Below are positions 43,283 through 51,290 of a stretch of 60,077 bases of DNA, piece by piece. Position numbers and translations under genes: made by a program. The stretch lies in contig JAJHRD010000007.1 in the NCBI GenBank assembly GCA_020833005.1, forward strand, positions 1-60,077. The letters run 5' to 3'. The notes below the pieces were generated by a model. The model saw nothing but the letters and a program-made list of their open reading frames with translations. It had not been told where the DNA came from and ran no database searches. Source of the DNA: Candidatus Methanomethylicota archaeon (GTDB taxonomy: Archaea > Thermoproteota > Methanomethylicia > Culexarchaeales > Culexarchaeaceae). Each line of letters begins with the position of its first letter. The first letter of the stretch is position 1.

Positions 43283-44074
43283 TTATTCGAAGATGAGACC
43301 TATAATAAATATTATCGCTATACCCATTATGAATAGGATAAATTGTACAACCCCCTTTGCAAAATCTTTCTCTCTTTGCATTTCAGGTATAATTTCTGAA
43401 GCTGCTAGATAAATGAAACCTCCACAAGCTATTGGTAGTAAAATTGTATTAACGTTTTCAATTTTTAATGAAGTTATTTGAACTATAAATATACCCATAA
43501 ATGCTGTTAAAGCTGAGATGAAGTTTAAGATTAATGCTTTTGTTGTTTTTAATCCACTGTAAATTAGTAGCCCAATATCTCCAATTTCTTGCGGTATTTC
43601 ATGGAAGAGTACTGCAATTGTTGTCGTTATTCCAAGTGGTATTGAATATAGGTATGATACTGAAATCACCATTCCATCAATAAAATTGTGTATGGCGTCT
43701 CCAATTAAGTTAAGTGCTCTTAGACTTTTTAATTCAACATTTCTTCTCATCTTACATTCATCTTCAATCTCGTTTTTATGTCCATGGCCATGATACCAAT
43801 AAACGTATCTGTCTATGAAGAAGAATGTCAAGAATCCAATAGTTATATAGATGAATACGTTAAATTCATTTCCAATTTCACTAATTAGTTTAATGGATTC
43901 TGGGAGTAGATCTAGGAGGGCTGAACCTAGTATTGCTCCACCACTAAATCCAAGGAATATGAACAACACTTTATGTAGTGTTTCTTCCCTTATGGATAAT
44001 GCTAATATGCCAACAAGTGATGCTATGCTAACAATCGATACCGATATTATCGAGTATGCTAGTTCAATGCTCAT
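43283..44074 (-). CDS. ZIP-family metal transporter
   Basis: A 263-residue ZIP transporter. Membrane segment 4 has DAIHNFIDGMVISVSYL and segment 5 has ATTIAVLFHEIPQEIGDIGLLIYSG, the metal-binding H-N-x-x-D-G and H-E-x-P-x-E-x-x-D motifs. A His- and acid-containing loop (YWYHGHGHKNE) lies between helices 3 and 4, the usual place. It imports Zn, Fe or related ions. The start is ATG 44074 (MSIELAY); the longer frame from 44149 would overlap the upstream promoter region of the archaeosine gene. Confidence 0.9.
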   Translation of the reverse strand: MSIELAYSIISVSIVSIASLVGILALSIREETLHKVLFIFLGFSGGAILGSALLDLLPESIKLISEIGNEFNVFIYITIGFLTFFFIDRYVYWYHGHGHKNEIEDECKMRRNVELKSLRALNLIGDAIHNFIDGMVISVSYLYSIPLGITTTIAVLFHEIPQEIGDIGLLIYSGLKTTKALILNFISALTAFMGIFIVQITSLKIENVNTILLPIACGGFIYLAASEIIPEMQREKDFAKGVVQFILFIMGIAIIFIIGLIFE

Positions 44075-44184
44075 GTAAACAATTATCGTGTTTAACGTAA
44101 ATAATTCTTTCTTTCGTTTATAGTTGTTGCCAATGTTTGGGTTTAGCAAAATATAACTTTAACCTCATCCTCTCTTTAATTGTT

Positions 44185-45546
44185 ATGTATAAGAGGGTTG
44201 TTGGTGTAATTCTTGAGCATGGTAGTTGTGGTTGGGGTAAATGTTATTTTTGTGGTTGGGGTAAGCGTAGGGTTGAGTGTTCATTGGATGAGTTGAAGGG
44301 TAGAATATTCAATATGCTTAGCTCTAAGCGTAGGGAGGGTGAAATAGATTTACTCAAAGTATTCTCCTCGGGCAGCTTCCTCGACCCTAAACAGTTCCCA
44401 GATGATTTCGTATCATGGTTTATTCGTTTATGTGAATCTTTCGGTGTTAAAGAGCTTATAGTTGAGTCTAGACCTGAATATATTACTGATGATAGGTTGA
44501 AGCTTCTATTAAGCGGTAAGGTTAAGGTTACTGTGGCTATTGGGTTGGAGCTTGCAGATGACAATATACTGTTAAATTATTATTGTAAGGGGTTGAGGGT
44601 TGATGATGTTGTTAATGCTGTTAAAGTTTTGAGGGAGCATGGTTTTGGCGTTAGATTGTATTTGCTTGTTAATGGTCACCCATACCTCTACTCCAATCCT
44701 GAAATTCATAAACGCATATTTGAGGATAGCATTAAACTTGCATTGGATTTAGCTGATAGCGTTGTGGTCATTAATGCTTATCCACATGTTGGTTCAAGGC
44801 TTTGGGAGGATTGGATTAATGGTTCTTGGAGGCCATTTGATGAGGAGGAGTTTAAGAGTTTTGTTGGTGGGTGGGGTATGCATCCAAAGGTTGAATTGGA
44901 TTTCAATAACTTAAATTTCATACCGAAATTCCCAAGGGAGAAGCAAATATTCCTTCATGGCGTTGGTCACGATTATTTAGTTCACCCATATTATGAGGTT
45001 TGGCAAGATTATATTGTTCGATTCTATAAGCCACCTAAATCTAAGGATATAGCCTTATTCCTTCCATGCGCTTATAGGAAGCCTTACACTAGATCTAAAA
45101 CTTGGAAGGCAATTCTAAATGCCATATATAGCCTCCCAATATTCCCAAGGATACATTTGATTGCTGTTAGTAGTCCCGGGGTTATACCATACGAATTCAT
45201 AAACTATTATCCATTCCAATCCTATGATTGGCCTGAATGGCTTGAAACTCAAGAGATTAAGAGGGAGTATATTGAGGTTACAAAGATTAGGGTTAAAAAA
45301 TATTTGATGAAGCATGCTTCAAACTATAAAATCTTCTATGCATATTTTAGGTATGGTGCTGAAACCCTTACGGCTATAATTGAAGCTTTTAGGGATCTCG
45401 GTTTATCTGATAAGCTTAAGGTGGTTATTGATGAGGGTTTAGCCATGGAGATTGAGGCTGAAGGGTTTAAGCCCATGGTGGCTCACCCAAAAGCTTTAAA
45501 TAAGCTTAGGGAAATGCTCAGTGAAGCCGCATCTAGTAAAGGTTAA
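44185..45546 (+). CDS. Fused radical SAM (RaSEA-like) + ArcS-like domain protein, candidate single-chain archaeosine synthase
   Basis: This 453-residue protein joins two known archaeosine enzymes. The N-terminal part (about 1-235) is a radical SAM domain with Cys 15, 20 and 23 (SCGWGKCYFC) and blocks VFSSGSFLDP, VESRPEYIT and VAIGLELADDNI, characteristic of RaSEA (COG1244). The C-terminal part (about 285-450) matches the ArcS core (DUF5591): LPCAYRKPYTRSKTW (294-307) is the P-C-x3-K-P-Y-x2-S-x2-H motif with Trp in place of the last His, then SSPGVIPYEF, YYPFQSYDWPEW and LETQEIKRE. In the known pathway ArcS attaches lysine to preQ0 in tRNA and RaSEA cleaves it to leave archaeosine. ATG 44185 is the start; the frame from 44137 is less likely. 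Transcription is divergent from the ZIP gene. Confidence 0.87.
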   Translation: MYKRVVGVILEHGSCGWGKCYFCGWGKRRVECSLDELKGRIFNMLSSKRREGEIDLLKVFSSGSFLDPKQFPDDFVSWFIRLCESFGVKELIVESRPEYITDDRLKLLLSGKVKVTVAIGLELADDNILLNYYCKGLRVDDVVNAVKVLREHGFGVRLYLLVNGHPYLYSNPEIHKRIFEDSIKLALDLADSVVVINAYPHVGSRLWEDWINGSWRPFDEEEFKSFVGGWGMHPKVELDFNNLNFIPKFPREKQIFLHGVGHDYLVHPYYEVWQDYIVRFYKPPKSKDIALFLPCAYRKPYTRSKTWKAILNAIYSLPIFPRIHLIAVSSPGVIPYEFINYYPFQSYDWPEWLETQEIKREYIEVTKIRVKKYLMKHASNYKIFYAYFRYGAETLTAIIEAFRDLGLSDKLKVVIDEGLAMEIEAEGFKPMVAHPKALNKLREMLSEAASSKG

Positions 45547-45590
45547 TTTATGGGAAACTTTAAATTATCGTTTGTATGTTGTTATGCTGG

Positions 45591-46235
45591 TTGATGATGA
45601 GTATGTCTGGAGGCTTTGATGCTATCAACGATCTGGAGAAGGGGAGTTTAATTAGAGGGTTTAAGGGGTTGAGGAATTACAGTTTACTATACATTGTTGC
45701 ATCTCTCCTACTTGGTTTCAGCTTGTTTTTAGGTTTTATGAGATTTATGATGGTGAGGAGGGCTTTTAACATCCCCTTACTATTCGAATCTATTCTATTT
45801 TTGATTATGGGTTTAGCTGGATCTTTAATTTTACTGGTTGCAATATTCGTATATTTGATGGATTCCATGAGTGGTTTCTCAGAGTTTAATGCACGTTATT
45901 CCACATCATCTTCCATGGTTAAGATTGGGTATCTCGGTGCTTGTTTAATGTTCATCATAGGTTTTGTGATTAGGTGGATTCTCCCACTGATAGGCTTAAT
46001 CTTAATATTCTTAGGAGTGTTGCTTCTCATTGTTGGTAAGATTGGTTTTGTCTCCCTATTGGTGAAGTTAAATGGTGATTTTAAAGAATCCGCATTCCTC
46101 ATTTCAGCTGTAATATATATTGTGGGTATACTGCTTCCACCATTGGATTTCGTTGCATCCATAATACTTTTCATAGCTTCAGATTCCATGCTTTCAAGGG
46201 TTAAGGTGGTTCAAACGAGTGCTGTTAGTGTTTAA
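45591..46235 (+). CDS. DUF996-family membrane protein
   Basis: A protein of about 214 residues with four or five membrane segments. It has the DUF996-like pattern: helices separated by short loops, an LLIVGKIGFVSLLVKLNGDFKESAFLISAVIYIVG block and a final helix pair. The function is unknown. ATG 45591 is chosen (ATG 45594 and ATG 45600 are alternatives), with an A/T-rich box about 25-32 nt upstream. It lies between the archaeosine and iorA genes in the same direction. Confidence 0.7.
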   Translation: MMMSMSGGFDAINDLEKGSLIRGFKGLRNYSLLYIVASLLLGFSLFLGFMRFMMVRRAFNIPLLFESILFLIMGLAGSLILLVAIFVYLMDSMSGFSEFNARYSTSSSMVKIGYLGACLMFIIGFVIRWILPLIGLILIFLGVLLLIVGKIGFVSLLVKLNGDFKESAFLISAVIYIVGILLPPLDFVASIILFIASDSMLSRVKVVQTSAVSV

Positions 46236-46316
46236 CCTTCTAAACTCATTAATGGTTAACATTATATTTATGTTGACATATATGGTAGATTGACTTTTAT
46301 TGGTGAATTTAGTTTG

Positions 46317-48230
46317 ATGCACCCACTTCTATATCCACCTGGTAGTGTTGTATTGTTGTTGGGTAATGAGGCTATTGCTAGGGGGGCTATTGAAGCTGGT
46401 TTAGGGTTTGCTGCAGCCTACCCTGGAACGCCATCCACTGAGATTGTGGAATCCCTTGCAGGTGTGGCTGAGCATTATGGTTTCCATGTTGAGTGGAGTG
46501 TTAATGAGAAGGTTGCCTTCGAATCTGCATATGCTGCATCTCTTTGTGGTGTTAGATCTCTGACTGCTATGAAGCATGTGGGTTTGAATGTTGCTGCAGA
46601 TGCTCTTATGAGTAGTGCTTACACTGGTGTTGAAGCTGGATTTCTAATTGTTAGTGCTGAGGATCCTGATATGTGGAGTAGTCAGAATGAGCAGGATAAT
46701 AGGTATTATGGTTTACATGCATATATACCGGTCTTTGAAGCTTACTCACCATGGGAGGCTAAGGAGCTCGTTAAATATGCCTTCAATTTCAGTGAAAAGT
46801 TTAAGCATCCAGTAATATTTAGATCTACAACTAGGGTTAGTCATTCCAGTGGACCTGTGAAGTTTGATGCTGTTCCAAGTGTTAAGTCCAGTGGGAGGTT
46901 TGTTAAGGATCCAAGTAGATTTACGCTTGTGCCAGCTCATGCTAGGAAGCTTAGGGTTAAGCTTATTGAGAAGTGGCGTTCAATTTGTGAGGAGGTTAAC
47001 TATTCCCCATTCAATAAGTACATTGATAATGGTTCTAGGAAGCTCATAATATGTTGTGGGACTGGTTATGGCTACTTGATGGATTGCCTGAAAATATTGG
47101 GGGTTGAGGGTAAGGTGAATGTTTTGAAGATATCCACAAGTGTCCCAGCCCCTAGGAGGCTTATAATGGATGCTCTTGGTAGGTGTGATGAGGCGCTTGT
47201 GGTTGAGGAGCTTGAACCAATATTGGAGAGGGATGTTAAGGTAATGGCATTTGAGGAGGGGGTTAAATGTAGGATCCATGGTAAAGACTTCATACCATTA
47301 ATTGGCGAACTAAACATTGATAAATTGATCCATGGTATAGCAAAGTTCATGGATGTTCCAGTCCCATCAAACTTCCTAAACCCATTGAAGCTTAGCATCG
47401 AGATTCCAGCTAGACCTCCAACACTATGCGCTGGCTGTCCGCATAGAGCATCATTCTTGGAGTTGAAGTGGGCTTTAGCTAAATCTGGAGTTAGGGATGT
47501 GGTTTATGCAGGTGATATTGGCTGTTATAGTTTGGGTGTTGATGAGCCATTTAGAGTTCAAGATATAATGTTGGAGATGGGTGGTGGAATAGGTTCAGCC
47601 AACGGTTTAGCTCATGTTTCAAATCAATTTGTAGTTGCAATTATGGGTGATTCAACATTTTATCATGCATGTATACCAGCCCTCATAAATTCTGTTTACA
47701 ATAAGTCTCCAATGCTCATAATGGTCTTAGATAATAGGATTACAGCTATGACTGGCCATCAGCCACATCCAGGCTCAGGCTTCACAGCCACAGGAGCCAA
47801 AACTGAGGAGGTTAAGATAGAGGATATAGCTAGGGGTGTGGGTGTAAGGTATGTTGATACCATAGATCCATTCAATGTTAAGGATTCCATTGAGAAGTTG
47901 ATGAAGGCAATAAAGTTTGTCTTGGAGAATAGGGCTGTGGCTCTGGTGAATTCCCGTAGAGCATGCACACTAATGGTTGTATCCAATGCTAGACGTAAAG
48001 GTGTAAGTGTACCTAGATATGCTGTTGATGTGGATTTATGTAGAGCTTGCGGAATATGCTACAATCAGCTTTCATGCCCAGCAATAACACCAATGCCGGA
48101 TAAGAAGGCTAGCATAGACCCACTACTATGCTTCGGATGCTCAGTATGCATGCAGATATGCCCATTCAATGCAATAAAGCCGTTGGAAACACCATCAAAA
48201 GATTGGGAGGAGGTTTGGAGGGTTGATTGA
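46317..48230 (+). CDS. iorA: Indolepyruvate:ferredoxin oxidoreductase, alpha subunit
   Basis: The large subunit of IOR, which oxidises aryl-pyruvates (from Trp, Phe and Tyr) to aryl-acetyl-CoA and reduces ferredoxin. It has an N-terminal pyrimidine-binding domain (GFAAAYPGTPSTEIVES), a thiamine diphosphate-binding domain with GDIGCYSLG and GDSTFYHACIPALIN ... VLDNRITAMTG, and a C-terminal double 4Fe-4S domain: CRACGICYNQLSCPA and CFGCSVCMQICPFNAI. The first Cys cluster has the spacing C-x2-C-x2-C-x5-C. ATG 46317 is preferred over the upstream TTG at 46290. The stop abuts the iorB start (48232). Confidence 0.94.
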   Translation: MHPLLYPPGSVVLLLGNEAIARGAIEAGLGFAAAYPGTPSTEIVESLAGVAEHYGFHVEWSVNEKVAFESAYAASLCGVRSLTAMKHVGLNVAADALMSSAYTGVEAGFLIVSAEDPDMWSSQNEQDNRYYGLHAYIPVFEAYSPWEAKELVKYAFNFSEKFKHPVIFRSTTRVSHSSGPVKFDAVPSVKSSGRFVKDPSRFTLVPAHARKLRVKLIEKWRSICEEVNYSPFNKYIDNGSRKLIICCGTGYGYLMDCLKILGVEGKVNVLKISTSVPAPRRLIMDALGRCDEALVVEELEPILERDVKVMAFEEGVKCRIHGKDFIPLIGELNIDKLIHGIAKFMDVPVPSNFLNPLKLSIEIPARPPTLCAGCPHRASFLELKWALAKSGVRDVVYAGDIGCYSLGVDEPFRVQDIMLEMGGGIGSANGLAHVSNQFVVAIMGDSTFYHACIPALINSVYNKSPMLIMVLDNRITAMTGHQPHPGSGFTATGAKTEEVKIEDIARGVGVRYVDTIDPFNVKDSIEKLMKAIKFVLENRAVALVNSRRACTLMVVSNARRKGVSVPRYAVDVDLCRACGICYNQLSCPAITPMPDKKASIDPLLCFGCSVCMQICPFNAIKPLETPSKDWEEVWRVD

Positions 48231-48231
48231 A

Positions 48232-48834
48232 ATGAAATCCAAAAACATATTATTAGTTGGCGTGGGAGGTCAAGGGATACTAACCATGGGTAGAATACTG
48301 GCATCATCAGCCATAAGGAGGGGGATTAAAGCCCTAACATCGGAAATTCATGGTATGGCTCAGAGGGGTGGAAGTGTAGTTGTACATGTGAGGATGGGGG
48401 ATGTTGAATCACCATTAATTGGCACTGGAATGGCGGATGCAATAGTGGGATTGGAAATGATGGAAGTTTTGAGATACATACAATACGCCAACCAGAAGAG
48501 CATACTAATAGTCAACGATAGGATAATTAGACCACCAACAGCAAAAACAATCCCAACGAAAAGCCAAATCATAGCTGAATTGGAGAGACTAAAACTGAAA
48601 TACATGATAGTTGACGCATTGAATCTAGCATTAAAAGCTGGAAGCGAAATAGCTGAAAACATAGTACTCCTAGGATCACTAATGGCAACGGAAACCCTAT
48701 CAGAATACATTGAAATAACGGATCTAGAAAACACATTGAAAGAGATATTTAAGGGGAAAGCCTTAGAAGTAAATCTGAAAGCCTTAAAATATGGATATGA
48801 AGCATACAAACAACATGTAGTAAGAGAATATTAA
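48232..48834 (+). CDS. iorB: Indolepyruvate:ferredoxin oxidoreductase, beta subunit
   Basis: A 200-residue gamma-type subunit: LLVGVGGQGILTMGRILASSA near the N-terminus, then EIHGMAQRGGSVVVHVRMGD and GLEMMEVLRYI. It pairs with IorA. The start is 1 nt after the iorA stop, so the two are coupled. Coding-strand composition shifts in this gene to A/C-rich codons, unlike the G/T-rich genes around it. Confidence 0.94.
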   Translation: MKSKNILLVGVGGQGILTMGRILASSAIRRGIKALTSEIHGMAQRGGSVVVHVRMGDVESPLIGTGMADAIVGLEMMEVLRYIQYANQKSILIVNDRIIRPPTAKTIPTKSQIIAELERLKLKYMIVDALNLALKAGSEIAENIVLLGSLMATETLSEYIEITDLENTLKEIFKGKALEVNLKALKYGYEAYKQHVVREY

Positions 48835-48891
48835 ACTTCATCTTTCTAAGGTAGTGTCTTTAAAGGGGAAAAGGAAATTAATTTTAGGGTT

Positions 48892-49644
48892 TTAACTTAA
48901 TCGTTGCATAATTGTTTTCTCATGTAGCTTTATCGCTGCGAAGATAAATGCCACTGTGAAGGCTATGAGCGCTAAGAAATCCAATGCCAATGGATAAAAT
49001 CCCCTATTTATGAAAAGCTGCCTAACCATGTCTGTGAAGTATGTTAATGGGGATACTGAAGCTATGGCTATTCCCAATTGGGGTAGCTGCTCTATGGGTA
49101 TGAATACCCCACTTATGAAAACTAGTGGAAATTTGACGAGGGATGAGAGCATCATTGTTGTGCCTGGTATATCCGTTGGTGGATAAGCAGAAAGCAGTAC
49201 GCTCAATGCTGCAAAGCATAGATTTGCAATTATCAATCCGAAGAGGAGGATTATGAAGTTTAATGGTTGAATTCCAAAGTATAATGTTAGGGCTAGCGGA
49301 ATAACTGATATGACAAAGCCGAAGATAAAGGATGATAGCATATCCCCAACCATAATTGTCCATAGGGCAACTGGACAGCATAAAAGTCTTTCAAGTGTTT
49401 TTGAACGGGTTTCCCAAGGTACAATTGAAGGTCCAACCGATGTGGATGTAAAGAATGCAGTCATACTAACAAGTCCTGGTAAAATCTCTTTAAGCGGTAT
49501 ATTTCGTCCAATGACGTATGCTAATGCCAGGAAAAATGGAAAGACAAGTCCAAAGGTTAGGACAGGTCCCTTTAAATAGTATATTTTAATGTTCTTTTCA
49601 GCTACTGCTATGGAGCGCTTAAACTGTTCTATAATACTACTCAT
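48892..49644 (-). CDS. ABC-2 type transporter permease
   Basis: A 250-residue integral membrane protein with about six helices and the ABC-2 exporter pattern: FFTSTSVGPSIVPWETRSKTLERLLCCPV and VFISGVFIPIEQLPQ. It overlaps the ATPase gene by 4 bp, so it is cotranslated with it. It is the last gene in the PadR-controlled operon. A drug, lipid or peptide exporter is likely; the substrate is unknown. Confidence 0.87.
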   Translation of the reverse strand: MSSIIEQFKRSIAVAEKNIKIYYLKGPVLTFGLVFPFFLALAYVIGRNIPLKEILPGLVSMTAFFTSTSVGPSIVPWETRSKTLERLLCCPVALWTIMVGDMLSSFIFGFVISVIPLALTLYFGIQPLNFIILLFGLIIANLCFAALSVLLSAYPPTDIPGTTMMLSSLVKFPLVFISGVFIPIEQLPQLGIAIASVSPLTYFTDMVRQLFINRGFYPLALDFLALIAFTVAFIFAAIKLHEKTIMQRLS

Positions 49645-50579
49645 CGAGCGGTCACCTCCTTCCCCCTTATGAGTTTTAGGAATACGTCTTCTAGGGATGG
49701 CATCATGGTGTTTAAACTTAAAATGCGTAGATTATTCCTTTTAGCATACTCCACTAGATCCTCTATTACTGTGGATGGATCAGCAGTGTAGATGCGCACT
49801 TTATTCCCTGCAGGCATAACCTTATTAACGCTTGTATTTCTTGAAAATTCCTCTACATTTACGTTTTTATTGAAGGCTACTTCAATGTACTGGAGCTCCA
49901 TACTTTGAGCTCTGAGATTTTCAGGTGTATCTATGGCTGCTATACGGCCATGGTTTATTACGGCTATTCTGTGACAGAGTTGGTTTGCTTCTTCCATGTT
50001 GTGGGTTGATAGGAAAACCGTCTTCCCCTCCCTATTATAACTAATTATCTTTTCACGTAGAATTCTTGCACTCTCAACATCAAGTCCAGAGGTAGGCTCA
50101 TCCAAGAAGAGAATTTCTGGATCGTTAACTAAAGCCATGCATAATAGGAGTCTCTGTCTCATCCCCTTGGAGAAGGCTCTGGCAAGTTTATCCTTAACCT
50201 CATATAATCCAAACTCCTTAAGTAGGTTTGTGGCGTTCTCCCTAACTTTTTGCATTGGCATACCATAAAGCTTTCCTATTAAAACCAAGTTTTCCCATGC
50301 CGTTAAATCCACATAGACGTTTGAAATTTCCGGAACAACCCCAATGCGTTGCTTCACTTTAATGGGATCTTTCAAAACATCAAAGCCGGCTACAAAAGCC
50401 TTACCACCATCAGGCTTTATCAAACAAGTTAATATTCTGATAGTCGTAGTCTTTCCAGCCCCATTTGGCCCTAGAAATCCGAAGATTTCCCCCTCCTTAA
50501 CTTCAAAGCTTATATGATCCACTGCAGTTACATCCTCATAACGTTTTGTCAATCCCTGGACGGTTATTGCGTACTCCAT
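49641..50579 (-). CDS. ABC transporter ATPase (DrrA/CcmA-like exporter type)
   Basis: A 312-residue ATPase with Walker A GPNGAGKTTT (about residue 38), signature FSKGMRQRL (about 138), Walker B ILFLDEPTSGLD and H-loop STHNMEEA. A C-terminal extension of about 80 residues is typical of DrrA-like drug-exporter ATPases. It is followed by the permease (4-bp overlap) and preceded by padR on the same strand, forming padR-ATPase-permease. Confidence 0.9.
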   Translation of the reverse strand: MEYAITVQGLTKRYEDVTAVDHISFEVKEGEIFGFLGPNGAGKTTTIRILTCLIKPDGGKAFVAGFDVLKDPIKVKQRIGVVPEISNVYVDLTAWENLVLIGKLYGMPMQKVRENATNLLKEFGLYEVKDKLARAFSKGMRQRLLLCMALVNDPEILFLDEPTSGLDVESARILREKIISYNREGKTVFLSTHNMEEANQLCHRIAVINHGRIAAIDTPENLRAQSMELQYIEVAFNKNVNVEEFSRNTSVNKVMPAGNKVRIYTADPSTVIEDLVEYAKRNNLRILSLNTMMPSLEDVFLKLIRGKEVTAR

Positions 50580-50651
50580 GTATAAAAACCTCCTACCATG
50601 TTTTCTGTACGCTTAAAACAACAATCTGCTCTTTGCATTTTATAGCAACAT

Positions 50652-51047
50652 TTACACATTTCCCTTTTCACCTTCCTTCTGTTTTTCAAAATTTTCATAA
50701 TAGAAGTTTATGAGGTCTTCAAACAGCCTCTTACGCTTAACTATTGATGTCAACCCCATCTTCAGAGCCTCAACACCCTTACTGGTCAACTTATAAACAC
50801 GCCTATCCAGCCCTCCCTCCCCCCTTTCCCATTTTGACTCTAATAGGCCGCGTTCCTCCATCCTCCTCAGGAGAGTATAAATAGAGCCAGGCTCAAGTTT
50901 GTGGCATCCCTCACTCCTTCTCTCAATTTCTTCTAGGAGTTGGTAGCCATGCATTGGCTTTTCATAGAGAATTCGCATTATGAGGAATTGTATCCATCCC
51001 CGCTCTGGATATTCATGCCAACATCCACAGCCTCTCCCATTACACAT
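50652..51047 (-). CDS. PadR-family transcriptional regulator with Cys-rich N-terminus
   Basis: A 131-residue winged-helix regulator of the PadR type: ILYEKPMHGYQLLEEIERRS, PGSIYTLLRRMEERGLL and DRRVYKLTSKG are all present, followed by a helical C-terminus. Unusually, the N-terminus is CNGRGCGCWHEY, with three Cys and a His in 10 residues, which could bind a metal or sense redox state. ATG 51047 with SD AGGTGA is preferred to GTG 51056. The adjacent palindrome and the downstream exporter suggest that it represses its own operon. Confidence 0.9.
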   Translation of the reverse strand: MCNGRGCGCWHEYPERGWIQFLIMRILYEKPMHGYQLLEEIERRSEGCHKLEPGSIYTLLRRMEERGLLESKWERGEGGLDRRVYKLTSKGVEALKMGLTSIVKRKRLFEDLINFYYENFEKQKEGEKGNV

Positions 51048-51058
51048 TTTAATCACCT

Positions 51059-51079
51059 ATATGTAACAATGTTACATAT
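51059..51079 (-). promoter_or_regulatory. PadR operator palindrome
   Basis: Two perfect 9-bp arms, ATATGTAAC and GTTACATAT, are separated by AAT. The core contains the ATGT/ACAT half-sites known for PadR operators. It covers the region between the TATA element and the ribosome-binding site of the padR gene, so binding would block transcription. Confidence 0.75.
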
Positions 51080-51083
51080 ATAA
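51076..51083 (-). promoter_or_regulatory. TATA box of the padR operon
   Basis: Read on the minus strand this is TTTATATA, overlapping the upstream arm of the palindrome. It lies about 30 nt ahead of ATG 51047. Confidence 0.55.
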
Positions 51084-51290
51084 ATGTTATGTATTAAATT
51101 CTTTGGGCACAAACCGAGTCTGTAGAATTTAAAATTGAAAATCAAAGTACCATTCTTTTCCATTATCCCAGCATGGTTCATTTATTTGTGGAGAGCTAGC
51201 TATAAATTTAAAGAAATACTTATTACACCACTTCACCTTTTAGGAGTAGATTTATAACTTCCGGTGTGGAAGTTACTTTCGGGGCGGAAG

